12,508 nt of DNA, from contig NZ_QRQC01000033.1 in assembly GCF_003475325.1 (NCBI RefSeq), forward strand, positions 1 through 12,508, written 5' to 3'. The DNA comes from Collinsella sp. AF33-16. Its GTDB lineage: Bacteria; Actinomycetota; Coriobacteriia; Coriobacteriales; Coriobacteriaceae. Each line of letters starts with the position of its first letter. Within the stretch, counting starts at the first letter, position 1. Of this stretch, positions 1-6,738 are shown piece after piece. Both the position numbers and the translations under genes were made by a program. The notes beneath the pieces were generated by a model, which saw nothing but the letters and a program-made list of their open reading frames with translations, searched no databases and was not told the origin of the DNA.

Positions 1-528
1 CCGGGCTCAATATCGCCGGTGTCAAAGAGGGCGATTACTCATAAAGATTCCCAATTAAGACAATCCGCCATTGCGTCGTTCGCTATTCTCGACGGTGATA
101 AGCCTTCGAATCTTTCCAAAAACACAATTGCCTTACCCGGAGATGGATCGTCGCCCGAATGGCTATTATTTGACTACGCAATTAAATTGTCAACTGATGG
201 TAACAATCCCTTCTGGGCTGACGAATGCATTCAAGGTGAAGGTTTTTCCATAAGTAATTTTAACCAATGGATCAAGCCTGAAATAGATGAGGCGCGCAAC
301 GTTGTTGGCGGTGGCCAAAAGCGGGAGAAAGCCAAGGCAGTTTTTAACAGGAATATACTATTTTTCACGTATGTCTTTAAGGCATGGATGCTTGATTCCG
401 CAAATGCAAGGGATATAAGGAAATTTGGATTCAATCTCCAGGCCGTTTACCATAAAACAGCCAACTATCACCGTATTTTCATTCCATCAACTGTTGATTT
501 CGGTATTTATACTTTTAAGTACGAATAG
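1..528 (+). CDS. Unknown protein, 5' end outside window
   Basis: The reading frame is open from base 1 to a TAG at 526-528, so the gene probably begins left of the window. A GTG at 19 would give 169 residues, but no Shine-Dalgarno precedes it. I do not recognise a family. The visible part is soluble, with no signal peptide or membrane helix. It has a patch of acidic and aromatic residues in the middle (FWADE) and a basic stretch (GGGQKREKAK) around residues 98-107 counted from the GTG. It ends 69 bases upstream of the methylase on the same strand, so the two may share a transcript. Low GC and AT-rich codons match the methylase and ParB-like genes and differ from the rest of the window, suggesting joint transfer. 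A cognate restriction or specificity partner of the methylase is possible, but only from position. Confidence 0.6.
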   Translation, partial: PGSISPVSKRAITHKDSQLRQSAIASFAILDGDKPSNLSKNTIALPGDGSSPEWLLFDYAIKLSTDGNNPFWADECIQGEGFSISNFNQWIKPEIDEARNVVGGGQKREKAKAVFNRNILFFTYVFKAWMLDSANARDIRKFGFNLQAVYHKTANYHRIFIPSTVDFGIYTFKYE

Positions 529-597
529 ACTGTAAAATATTCTGATTTAAAAAATAGTCAATTGTTAGCATTTGCGCAAGCTAAGGAGGTGTAGTTA

Positions 598-1437
598 GTG
601 CCGGCAACACTTACGCCAGTGCGATATCCAGGGGGTAAGACGAAGATTTACCCTGAAATCAAATCGATACTTGAAGCAAACAACCTGCTTGGGCACGCTT
701 ATGCAGAGTTATTTGCAGGAGGAGCAGGCCTCGCTATTAAGTTGCTTCTAAAAAATGACGTTAAATCGATTGTAATTAATGATTTTGATCCTGCTGTGTA
801 TTGCATGTGGGACGTGATAGTAAATCACAGCGAGGAGTTATGCGAATTTATCAATGACGCAAAACTTAATATAGATACATGGAAATCGATGCGAGAGATT
901 TATCGTTCAAAGGATGTCAGCGATAGCCTTGCGTTAGGTAAAGCATGCTTTTATCTTAATAGAACCAATGTCTCTGGTATTTTGAGCGGCGGAGTTATAG
1001 GCGGTCTAGACCAAACTGGAACTTATAAAATGGATGCTCGATTCAATCGCAAAACGCTCATTGCTAAAATACAACGAATTGAAGAATATAAAGACAGAAT
1101 TGAAGTTACGAACCTTGATGCTGAAGAGTTTATAACTCGGCGATTAACAGATTCCGAACTGTTTGCATATCTTGATCCTCCTTACGTCCAAAAGGGTCCC
1201 GGTTTATATCGAAGTTCTTTTACTAACGAGAAGCATCGCTCATTAGCCCGTAAAATCGGTAGTGCACAGAGTAAATGGGTTGTAACTTATGATGCAGACG
1301 TATTGATTAAATCCATTTACAACGATTACGAACAGAGTAATCTTGAAATTGGATATTCTGCCAATCTAAAAACTGTTGGCAAAGAGAAGATAATACTTGG
1401 GCCAGGACTTATTTGGCCCGCTAGTCTTAAATCATAG
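598..1437 (+). CDS. D12-class DNA adenine-N6 methyltransferase (Dam family)
   Basis: Predicted to transfer a methyl group from S-adenosylmethionine to the N6 of adenine in a short DNA site. The 279 residues show the alpha-group motif order: motif X as YPGGK (residues 10-14), motif I as ELFAGGAGL (37-45, SAM binding) and catalytic motif IV as DPPY (193-196). LNRTNVSGIL (120-129) is the usual asparagine-arginine segment of the D12 class, and the length is normal for it. The GTG start is fixed by a strong AAGGAGGTG at 583-591. The gene is AT-rich like its neighbours. It follows an unknown gene by 69 bases and converges on a ParB/Srx-fold gene. It could be the modification half of a restriction-modification system, or an orphan or phage-type methylase. 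The recognition sequence cannot be read from the motifs (GATC is common in the family but not shown here). Confidence 0.93.
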   Translation: MPATLTPVRYPGGKTKIYPEIKSILEANNLLGHAYAELFAGGAGLAIKLLLKNDVKSIVINDFDPAVYCMWDVIVNHSEELCEFINDAKLNIDTWKSMREIYRSKDVSDSLALGKACFYLNRTNVSGILSGGVIGGLDQTGTYKMDARFNRKTLIAKIQRIEEYKDRIEVTNLDAEEFITRRLTDSELFAYLDPPYVQKGPGLYRSSFTNEKHRSLARKIGSAQSKWVVTYDADVLIKSIYNDYEQSNLEIGYSANLKTVGKEKIILGPGLIWPASLKS

Positions 1438-1454
1438 CTCTTTTAGAACGATCG

Positions 1455-1501
1455 ACTTACCGGTGGCTTCAAGACCGATCAGGCATTAGCCACCGGTAAG
1501 T
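1455..1501. terminator. Hairpin between convergent genes, possible bidirectional terminator
   Basis: A perfect 14-bp inverted repeat (ACTTACCGGTGGCT at 1455-1468 and its complement at 1488-1501) with a 19-base loop fills the 71-base gap between the methylase and ParB-like stop codons. Neither strand has a clean T-tract after the stem, so termination is inferred from position. A protein-binding dyad is the alternative. Confidence 0.55.
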
Positions 1502-1508
1502 TGTTATA

Positions 1509-2840
1509 CTAATTAGACCACATTAACCTTATGATGTTTCCGGCCAATCTAGAAACACGGACAATGCTCTCTTTGTCGGCAGACAGCGTGCCGTGAGCCC
1601 ATTTTGATAGAATTCCCTCAAAATTGTATTTGCCATCTATCCATTCGCTATTCAATGTAATCTCATTAATATCTTCAAAGTTGGCGGTCTCCGTCATTTT
1701 CTTCTTGGCTTCTTTTAAAAAGGGCTTTAAAGCGCCATCCTTGCAATCATTATTAGGATCGCTTGCTTTAAAGTACTCTTGTGCGCATATTTCTAGTAGC
1801 AGTCGCATTGAAAACGCAACTATTGGAAGATAATGGAATCTCTTCTGTTCATTCTTTAAATAAAAATGGTAAATGTCGTCGATGGCTCGATATAGCTCAT
1901 TTGATCTGCTGCCTTTCGGTCGAAGCATTCCGCCAAACAGAACCTCTTCTTTGGTTTTTACTGGTTTTCTCCTCTTATGGGGCAAAGCCTTCGCGGTGGA
2001 CATTTCTTTTCTATTGTTTGGGGCGTTGCTGCCACCCAGCTTGGTAATTGGCTTGCTTTCATTAAATGAAGAAATGTTGGCGTACCTGTCTGGATTTAGC
2101 TCAATTAGCGCATCCTTCAGCCTGCCGGCGTTTTTCCTTGCTGAGCTCAGATCCTCATTTCTAATCCGTGCGATATCTTTCAGAATTTCGACGGCTTCCT
2201 CGAGATTATGATTAGTTACGAGCTCGTTATTCTTAATTGAAAATCCAATTTTGTTTAAATTCGATTCAGTTAACAACCTTTTCTCGACATATTCTTCGTT
2301 TAATTTTTTATTCGTCGCTACAATTCCGCCTGTAGCTTCATCAAGCAACATAAGAGGGCCCTTGGGCTGTCCCCTAAAGTTATGCAAGAATTGTTCGTAT
2401 TGAAGCTTGCCCCACTTATTCGAAGATCGATGGATTCGTTCGACAATCTCTAAAGCAATTTCTTTTGTGCAAACATTACAAGGTAAGACCGTTAGATTGC
2501 GTAACTCCGGTTCCACTTCAAAGACACCGATCCTATTAAAGGCATCCTGATATAAATCTGGATCTTTAATACACTTCAATAGGGCTACGCGACGATTTCC
2601 GTCATAGACGGTAAATGTATCGTCCGCATTTGCGACAACTACAGGTATCTCGTTTAGATGGTAACGTTTGCCCATTTCAACGATTAATGAGTCTAGATTC
2701 CAGTTATCACTATCATTAATAATCGCCCTTTTAATGATTTCAGAATCGCTCATGCTCTCATCCACAGGGTCTCTAGGATTCTCGGTCCATAAGCGTAGTT
2801 TTGATAACGGTATAGGTTTAATCGCTTGTTCAGGCATCAT
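1509..2840 (-). CDS. ParB/Srx-fold N-terminal domain protein, possible defence or nucleic-acid-processing protein
   Basis: A 443-residue protein. The first 100 residues carry a ParB/sulfiredoxin-like domain: IKPIPLSKLRLW near the start (7-18) and the signature YDGNRRVALLKC (79-90). In this superfamily the GNRR segment binds or cleaves nucleotides (ParB CTPase, DGQHR and DUF262-type proteins). A charged linker follows (about 275-310), then a mainly helical C-terminal region (about 330-443) ending in KWAHG and NIIRLMW that resembles helical-bundle domains, without a clear RX4H motif. The frame is open up to 2942, but I chose ATG 2840. It has GGAG at the right distance, and a perfect TATAAT (minus strand, 2880-2885) lies inside the longer frame. 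The start also falls just before the conserved domain. The gene is AT-rich and converges on the methylase. Its exact function is not recognised. Confidence 0.8.
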   Translation of the reverse strand: MMPEQAIKPIPLSKLRLWTENPRDPVDESMSDSEIIKRAIINDSDNWNLDSLIVEMGKRYHLNEIPVVVANADDTFTVYDGNRRVALLKCIKDPDLYQDAFNRIGVFEVEPELRNLTVLPCNVCTKEIALEIVERIHRSSNKWGKLQYEQFLHNFRGQPKGPLMLLDEATGGIVATNKKLNEEYVEKRLLTESNLNKIGFSIKNNELVTNHNLEEAVEILKDIARIRNEDLSSARKNAGRLKDALIELNPDRYANISSFNESKPITKLGGSNAPNNRKEMSTAKALPHKRRKPVKTKEEVLFGGMLRPKGSRSNELYRAIDDIYHFYLKNEQKRFHYLPIVAFSMRLLLEICAQEYFKASDPNNDCKDGALKPFLKEAKKKMTETANFEDINEITLNSEWIDGKYNFEGILSKWAHGTLSADKESIVRVSRLAGNIIRLMWSN

Positions 2841-2879
2841 TACAACAACTCCATAAGGAAAGTTCGATGAACTATCAAA

Positions 2880-2885
2880 ATTATA
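2880..2885 (-). promoter_or_regulatory. -10 box of the ParB-like gene
   Basis: A perfect TATAAT on the minus strand would start a transcript about 30-35 bases before ATG 2840. No good -35 box is visible 16-18 bases upstream. A plausible ribosome site, ATGGAG, follows before the ATG. Confidence 0.5.
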
Positions 2886-2942
2886 GTGAGTCACAATGCT
2901 CGCTAGCTGTGGAATCAATCTCAATACCGGCATTAAATGCAT

Positions 2943-3268
2943 TCACCTGAAGATGACGTAACATCCATTCACAGGGTAGGGAGAGTTTAATCGTTAACAT
3001 GCAGCACCTAATGATAATGGTCGTATTCTGACAACTGCCGTAAGAGCCCAATTGAGGGTCAATAAACTCGCGAAGCCCCCAGACGGCCCATTGCGGACGT
3101 TATGCAGCCCCTCCTTTCACCGACTGGCAAAACGATTTACACCTAATTTCGGGGTTCGTTTACAGGCAATTCGTTCGCCACTCGCCGATCTCGCTACACT
3201 AATAACTGCTGCTACCAGGTAGTTTCCTGGCGCAGTTTCCATTGGCTCTTGCGAAGATCGGAGCGGTT
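2943..3268. other. Intergenic stretch at the edge of the AT-rich block
   Basis: No gene is seen on either strand. Base composition shifts here from AT-rich (left) to GC-rich (right), around 3040-3250, so this holds the boundary of the transferred block. A weak TACACT (3195-3200) could be a -10 for the surface-protein gene but has no convincing -35. Short dyads around CTACCAGGTAG (3213-3223) are the only structure noticed. No insertion-sequence ends or target-site duplications were recognised. Confidence 0.4.
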
Positions 3269-4357
3269 ATGTTTGCTGCCGCGTTCCACACCAGCCGTCA
3301 CTACATCCTGTTTACTGCCATGGCCTGCCTATGCGTTTTGCTGGGCGGGCCTTCTTATGCCGCGGGCGCGGAAAGCCTGTTCATTGCGGGCGTCACGTAC
3401 TACGAGCCGGGTGTATCGGGTCCCGGGTGGGCCTGGACAGATGCCGGCCATCTGGAGCTTACCGGCTACGCGGGCGAGGCCATCGGCGCGGACGACGACC
3501 TGGTGGTGACGCTTGTGGGGCAAAACTCCGTGGTTGAGACGAGCGCGCCCGACGTGGACATCTCGCGGTGCGGCATGGAGGTGTGGGGCGATCTGACGCT
3601 CCGCGGCACCGGGTCGCTGGTGGCTACGGGCTCGCAGTGCGGAATCTACGTGTCGGGGACGCTCGCGGTGGACGGCTGCAAGGTTGACGCGCGTGCCGAT
3701 GGCGCCGGCATCGCAGATGCGCGGGTGGCCGGCGTGATCGCGGATGGTCTTGCCGTTCGCGGCGATGGGCGCGTTGTCGCCGCGGGCGCGGGCTCCGGGG
3801 CGGGCGTGCGCACCTATGGTGTGTGTCTGCTGGGCGGGGCTGCTGGCGGTGACGCGGCCGGGCAGCTTACCATCGATGCGTCCTGGCTGGATGCGTCGGG
3901 CGCCGACGCCGGCGTCGCCTGCCTGGGCGGATCGTTTGCATCCGCGCGCTTTGTGGCTCCTGCGGGTGGGGCCTTTGGCGAGGGCGGCGTGGTGGATGCC
4001 GACGGGTCCGTGGCAGCGCGTGTGACAATCGTGCCCGTGGATGCCACGGCGTCGGCGGGGGAGACCGGTGGGCCCGATGTGCCGGGGGATGGTCTGTCCG
4101 CCCCTGGCGCTGACCCCGCTACTGTCGAGCCAGCTGCGGATCCGTCGACGATTCCCATGCTGAAGCCCGCGGCCGCGACTAAGTCGGCGACCACGACCAC
4201 AGTGACCAACACCACGGCCGCCAAGGCCTCTAGGCCCAAGGTCACCACCAAGACCTCCTCGTCGCTTCCCAAAACCAGCGACACAAATTGGATCGTCGTG
4301 TCCCTAACGCTATTTCTTCTTGGCACAGCGTTCCTCACCACCTCACATTGTTGCTGA
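3269..4357 (+). CDS. Secreted beta-helical surface protein with sortase-like LPKTS tail
   Basis: A 362-residue exported protein. A signal peptide covers residues 1-31 to 34 (basic H/R n-region, hydrophobic YILFTAMACLCVLLG, cleavage near SYA-AGA). Residues about 60-230 are short repeats alternating hydrophobic strands with glycine, aspartate and alanine turns (LTLRGTGSLVATGS, LAVDGCKVDARADG, LTIDASWLDASG). These resemble the right-handed beta-helix carbohydrate-binding repeats of secreted gut-bacterial proteins. A Pro/Ala then Thr/Ser-rich wall-spanning linker follows, then LPKTSD (333-338) and a hydrophobic segment. The tail is odd: LPKTS replaces LPXTG, and the protein ends SHCC without the usual arginines or lysines, so anchoring may be impaired. 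The frame extends to a TTG at 3242, but ATG 3269 has GGAG five bases upstream. Its role as an adhesin or glycan binder is inferred. Confidence 0.75.
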   Translation: MFAAAFHTSRHYILFTAMACLCVLLGGPSYAAGAESLFIAGVTYYEPGVSGPGWAWTDAGHLELTGYAGEAIGADDDLVVTLVGQNSVVETSAPDVDISRCGMEVWGDLTLRGTGSLVATGSQCGIYVSGTLAVDGCKVDARADGAGIADARVAGVIADGLAVRGDGRVVAAGAGSGAGVRTYGVCLLGGAAGGDAAGQLTIDASWLDASGADAGVACLGGSFASARFVAPAGGAFGEGGVVDADGSVAARVTIVPVDATASAGETGGPDVPGDGLSAPGADPATVEPAADPSTIPMLKPAAATKSATTTTVTNTTAAKASRPKVTTKTSSSLPKTSDTNWIVVSLTLFLLGTAFLTTSHCC

Positions 4358-4370
4358 TGTGGTGAGGAAC
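4330..4370. repeat. Inverted repeat across the stop codon of the surface-protein gene
   Basis: A perfect 12-bp inverted repeat (GTTCCTCACCAC at 4330-4341, complement at 4359-4370) has a 17-base loop containing the TGA stop. There is no T-tract after it. It may help protect or terminate the mRNA together with the terminator 38 bases downstream. Confidence 0.6.
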
Positions 4371-4407
4371 ATCTGGCTTAAATGTAGGAGTTCTGCAGAC
4401 GCTTTAG

Positions 4408-4442
4408 AGGCAACGCTTTCAGTGAAGGAGTGTTGCCTTTTT
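4408..4442 (+). terminator. Intrinsic terminator after the surface-protein gene
   Basis: The stem AGGCAACGCT pairs with AGTGTTGCCT (one G-U pair) around a short loop and runs straight into TTTTT (4438-4442). It ends the surface-protein transcript and insulates the AbiF unit downstream. Confidence 0.88.
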
Positions 4443-4501
4443 CATGCGAGAAATGCCGGACGTGCTGGTAATGTGTGCCGGTGGATACTCAGTGCATGTG
4501 C

Positions 4502-4530
4502 TTGACAGCGCGCAAGTTTGAAAATACTAT
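4502..4530 (+). promoter_or_regulatory. Sigma-70-type promoter of the AbiF leader RNA
   Basis: A perfect -35 TTGACA (4502-4507), an ideal 17-base spacer and TACTAT (4525-4530) give a strong promoter. It would start transcription near 4537, just upstream of a self-terminated leader RNA. It is the best-looking promoter in the window. Confidence 0.8.
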
Positions 4531-4536
4531 CATTAA

Positions 4537-4605
4537 AGTGATTAGGGTCCAGAAACTTTCGATGCCTGGAACCGGAGGGGAGCCTGCGGGTTCCCCTTTT
4601 ATTTT
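4537..4605 (+). ncRNA. Candidate AbiF-associated structured RNA (RNA antitoxin or attenuator)
   Basis: A predicted transcript of about 65-70 bases lies between the promoter and a strong intrinsic terminator, wholly inside the gap before the abi gene. It folds into two hairpins. The first pairs GGTCCAG (4546-4552) with CTGGAACC (4566-4573, one bulged A) around the 13-base loop AAACTTTCGATGC. The second is the terminator stem. GGAACC (4568-4573) could instead pair with GGTTCC (4589-4594), so two exclusive folds exist. Structured RNAs upstream of Abi_2/AbiF genes are known from comparative genomics, and AbiF-type HEPN proteins have been reported to be controlled by such RNAs. Assigning this sequence to that class is inference from layout and structure. 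A protein-free attenuator is the alternative. Confidence 0.65.
4577..4605 (+). terminator. Intrinsic terminator between leader RNA and abi gene
   Basis: A perfect stem apart from one G-U pair: GGGGAGCC (4577-4584), tetraloop TGCG, GGTTCCCC (4589-4596), followed by TTTTATTTT. It sits only 15 bases before the abi start codon, so most transcripts would stop as the short RNA and the toxin mRNA would arise by read-through. This is the arrangement seen in RNA-antitoxin systems. Confidence 0.85.
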
Positions 4606-4619
4606 CGGGAAGAGCGACG

Positions 4620-5552
4620 ATGCCCAAAGAATTCCTTACCTACCAGCAGCAGATGGAGAAGCTCAGAAGCTCCGGCCTCAGAATCGAGGACGAAGAGGTT
4701 TGCCGAAGGGTGCTTGCGGACATCGGCTATTTCCCGGTCGTGAACGGCTACCAGTCGTTTTTCCGCGACCCGAGCACCCGGGTATACCGCGAAGGTGCCA
4801 CTTTTGGAGACATCCTAGCGCTTTACGAGTTCGACGTCGAGCTTAGGGAGATAATGCTCGATGCGCTGCTCAAGGTCGAGGCGAAGATCAGGTCGGCGCT
4901 GGCCTACGAGTTCTGCGCTGCATATGGCGAGTCCCAGAGCAAGTATCTAGACGCCCGCTGCTACGCGACGTCGAAGGGCGCGAAGCGAGTTCTCCCAAAG
5001 CTGCTGAACATGCTTGACTATATCGCCAACAAGGATACCAGCCACGAATACCTTGCCTACTACCGCAGGGCATATAAGAACGTGCCTCTATGGGTCACCG
5101 TGAACGCCATGACCTTCGGACAGACTTCGAAAATGCTCACGGCGCTCAGGGACAGCGAGAAGGCCAAGATTGCTAAGAGGTTCGGGGTCGGAAACCCGAA
5201 AGAACTCTCGTCGTTTATCCGCGTACTCGCCCTCTACAGGAACGTCTGCGCACATGGAGAGCGTCTCTTCTCCCACAGGTGTCACGTCGAGATTCCTGAC
5301 ACGGCCTTGCACGCCAAGCTCGGCATCGAAAAGATTGGGCCGGATTACGCTTGCGGCAAGGTAGACGTTTTCTCGGCAGTGATCACCCTTCGATACCTCC
5401 TTCGCGACGACGAGTTCAAGACATTCAAGGCCAAGCTCGTCAAGTGCGTTAACGGATACTTGTCATTGGATGAGAGCATCGGCGAGGAGCGCCTCCTTGA
5501 TGCCATGGGTTTCCCAGCCGAATGGAAAAAGATAACTAGGTATAAAATTTAG
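4620..5552 (+). CDS. Abi_2/AbiF-family abortive-infection protein, HEPN ribonuclease
   Basis: A 310-residue protein of the Abi_2 (AbiD/AbiF) family. The N-terminus has the family's opening pattern, KEFLTYQQQMEKLRSSGL (3-20) and GYFPVVNGYQSFF (36-48). A middle segment, VEAKIRSALAYEFCAAYG (86-103), is the usual conserved helix. The HEPN catalytic motif RX4H is intact as RNVCAH (R207, H212), followed by GERLF. Such proteins are predicted metal-independent RNases that stop cell growth when phage or stress relieves inhibition. The length is typical and the gene looks complete. ATG 4620 has a modest GGGA about 10 bases upstream. It stands alone, with its own promoter and a self-terminated structured RNA upstream. 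AbiF-like HEPN proteins have been proposed as ancestors of Cas13. Specificity for tRNA or mRNA cannot be read from the sequence. Confidence 0.92.
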   Translation: MPKEFLTYQQQMEKLRSSGLRIEDEEVCRRVLADIGYFPVVNGYQSFFRDPSTRVYREGATFGDILALYEFDVELREIMLDALLKVEAKIRSALAYEFCAAYGESQSKYLDARCYATSKGAKRVLPKLLNMLDYIANKDTSHEYLAYYRRAYKNVPLWVTVNAMTFGQTSKMLTALRDSEKAKIAKRFGVGNPKELSSFIRVLALYRNVCAHGERLFSHRCHVEIPDTALHAKLGIEKIGPDYACGKVDVFSAVITLRYLLRDDEFKTFKAKLVKCVNGYLSLDESIGEERLLDAMGFPAEWKKITRYKI

Positions 5553-5562
5553 ATTCGACCCG

Positions 5563-5618
5563 CCTAAAAGTAAATCACTTGTTTTAGGAAATTATTGACG
5601 ACGGAATTGAGCGTCAAT
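5563..5618. terminator. Two small hairpins after the abi gene
   Basis: CCTAAAA (5563-5569) pairs with TTTTAGG (5582-5588), and ATTGACG (5594-5600) pairs with CGTCAAT (5612-5618). They lie 11 and 42 bases after the stop codon. The first is AT-rich without a following T-run. Termination is plausible but not proven. Confidence 0.45.
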
Positions 5619-5660
5619 CCCTTGGTGCAGACGCGTTGTGGTTATCGGTTGCCATAATGG

Positions 5661-5753
5661 ATGCAAGGCGGGGGGTCGGCTGGCTCGGGCGCATTTTTCT
5701 TAACGCTCTTCTTACCTGGCATAGCACTCTTGGGCACCGCATATCGTTGCTGA
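5661..5753 (+). pseudogene. Remnant of a surface-protein C-terminal tail
   Basis: From 5700 to 5753 the sequence aligns without gaps to the last 18 codons of the surface-protein gene (4304-4357), including the same TGC-TGA ending. I count 38 of 54 identical bases. The translated tail LTLFLPGIALLGTAYRC shares 10 of 17 residues with the other tail and is a hydrophobic anchor-like segment. Upstream the frame is closed by a TAA at 5655, and no LPXTG motif or body of a gene is present. It is best read as the surviving 3' end of a second, deleted surface-protein gene, cut off by rearrangement between the abi gene and the adjacent repeat. Chance similarity of hydrophobic codons is the alternative. 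Confidence 0.5.
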
Positions 5754-5762
5754 ATGGCCCGA

Positions 5763-6026
5763 TTTTCGGAAGTGCGGGTAAAAATTTAAAACCGCCGAGC
5801 ACAAACTGATTTTTAGCAACAAAACAGCAGATCGCGGAAGCTCGAAACTGGGGTCTGGGCGGCAGATCTCGGTTTCCCCGCACTTTCGGAATCGCATAAC
5901 AGAAGTATGCGGCAAATTCCGGAACCCCCGACCACAACCCCCTTCTAACGTAAAGAAACCGCAGGTGGAAGTGTTGCCGCTTTTCGGTGTAGTCAACAAG
6001 TCTGAGATTTGCCGCATACTTTCGGA
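5763..6026. repeat. Dispersed composite repeat, copy 1
   Basis: About 264 bases that match 9004-9274 along their whole length; the best-conserved core is GGCAAATTCCGGAACCCCCG near 5911-5930. It is built from four related boxes in the order forward, reverse, forward, reverse: 5765-5778, 5877-5891, 5900-5917 and 6007-6025. Each is a variant of TCCGGAAGTATGCGGCAAA. The element can therefore fold as two side-by-side hairpins and also has inverted ends. It has no transposase. Frames on the minus strand translate through it, but they exist only because the repeat happens to be open. Its nature (MITE, BIME-like element or structured RNA) is unknown. Confidence 0.8.
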
Positions 6027-6131
6027 GATTGCCAGCTGTCAGAGTTCGTCTCTTATAGGAATAATCCAATTCACGCCGCGTTACATCTAGTCTGCTCTTT
6101 ATACTTGGATATCAACACTAAGGAGGCAGCC

Positions 6132-6410
6132 GTGCTTTGGAGCTATGTTCAGCTTGATGATGGCACCCAATTTGCCTACTCAGAGACAAGAGAAGACGGA
6201 ACCGTTCGCGTGGCCGTCGAGCGCCCGGTTGACTTTGGCTTTGACCATGCGGAATGCTTCTTGCCTGCGGTCAAATGGTTCAACGTCGAAGGATTTACTG
6301 CTGATGACCTCAATTTTTTGACAGAATTTGTTAGCTCAAACGCCCCGTTTATCCTCGAGCTCGCCGAACGCCAAAAAGCCGGACCGGCGGTTTCGGCGCT
6401 GGCCCCCTGA
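6132..6410 (+). CDS. Small hypothetical protein of a YVQxDDG family
   Basis: A 92-residue acidic soluble protein with no recognised domain. The frame is open from 6009, but that start lies inside the repeat. GTG 6132 is chosen because AAGGAGG sits five bases upstream and because the protein then begins MLWSYVQLDDG, matching the start of the small protein at 10757 (MPWNYVQQDDG). The C-terminal segment, FTADDLNFLTEFVSSNAPFILELAER, is a predicted helix also loosely like the end of that protein. It lies 28 bases upstream of an MntA-type nucleotidyltransferase on the same strand. In both loci this small protein precedes a toxin-system gene, so an accessory or antitoxin-like role is inferred. A TATACT at 6100-6105 is a possible -10. 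Confidence 0.72.
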   Translation: MLWSYVQLDDGTQFAYSETREDGTVRVAVERPVDFGFDHAECFLPAVKWFNVEGFTADDLNFLTEFVSSNAPFILELAERQKAGPAVSALAP

Positions 6411-6438
6411 CGTTCTACTGTTGAACGGCAAATAACCC

Positions 6439-6738
6439 ATGATCTCGCCTACCGACATATCCACTGCGGTCTCCCGCGTGCTGGCTCGCTACGACGTCCG
6501 CGAGGCATATCTGTTTGGCTCGTTTGCGCGAGGCGAACAAACGCCCGATAGCGATATTGACTTGCGCCTAGTCTGCGGCAACACCATGACGTTCGGCGCG
6601 CTTCTCGAACTCTCTCATGAGCTCGAGAAGGAACTTGGGCGAAAGGTTGATATCGTCACCAACCCACCAGAGCACATGCGCGCGGCCTTCTGGAAAAGCA
6701 TCGAGCAAGATGAGATGCGTGTCTATGAAGCGGAGTAA
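6439..6738 (+). CDS. MntA-type minimal nucleotidyltransferase, antitoxin of an MNT/HEPN pair
   Basis: A 99-residue minimal nucleotidyltransferase. The catalytic pattern GSX10DXD is complete: YLFGSFARGEQ (24-34) and SDIDL (38-42), with G27, S28, D39 and D41. Known MntA proteins use ATP to attach AMP to a tyrosine of the HepT toxin (a HEPN RNase) and so silence it. The normal partner gene starts overlapping the MntA stop. Here such a start exists at 6725 but the frame stops after 16 codons, leaving this antitoxin an apparent orphan. No clear ribosome site precedes ATG 6439, so translation may depend on the upstream small gene 28 bases away. The length and C-terminus (AFWKSIEQDEMRVYEAE) are normal for the family. 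Confidence 0.85.
   Translation: MISPTDISTAVSRVLARYDVREAYLFGSFARGEQTPDSDIDLRLVCGNTMTFGALLELSHELEKELGRKVDIVTNPPEHMRAAFWKSIEQDEMRVYEAE

Noticed and set aside
2841..2942. N-terminal extension of the ParB-like protein to 2942
   Set aside because: A perfect TATAAT and a good ribosome site for ATG 2840 lie inside it, and the extra residues precede the conserved domain.
3814..4341. Long minus-strand frame (175 codons) inside the surface-protein gene
   Set aside because: It is the antisense shadow of a GC-rich gene. Its composition is biased to Ala/Pro/Ser/Thr, it has no ribosome site, and the plus-strand gene explains the region with signal peptide and sorting tail.
4537..4605. Reading the AbiF leader as a metabolite riboswitch or T-box
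   Set aside because: It is too short, with no T-box sequence or known aptamer core, and the downstream gene is not metabolic. An RNA-antitoxin or simple attenuator fits better.
5614..6069. Minus-strand frames of 101-151 codons over repeat copy 1
   Set aside because: They translate the dispersed repeat. Copy 2 gives a similar peptide only because the DNA is repeated, and the frame breaks at different points in the two copies.
6009..6131. Longer start for the small protein at 6132
   Set aside because: The extra 41 residues come from the end of the repeat and the spacer. AAGGAGG and the homologous start at 10757 both point to GTG 6132.
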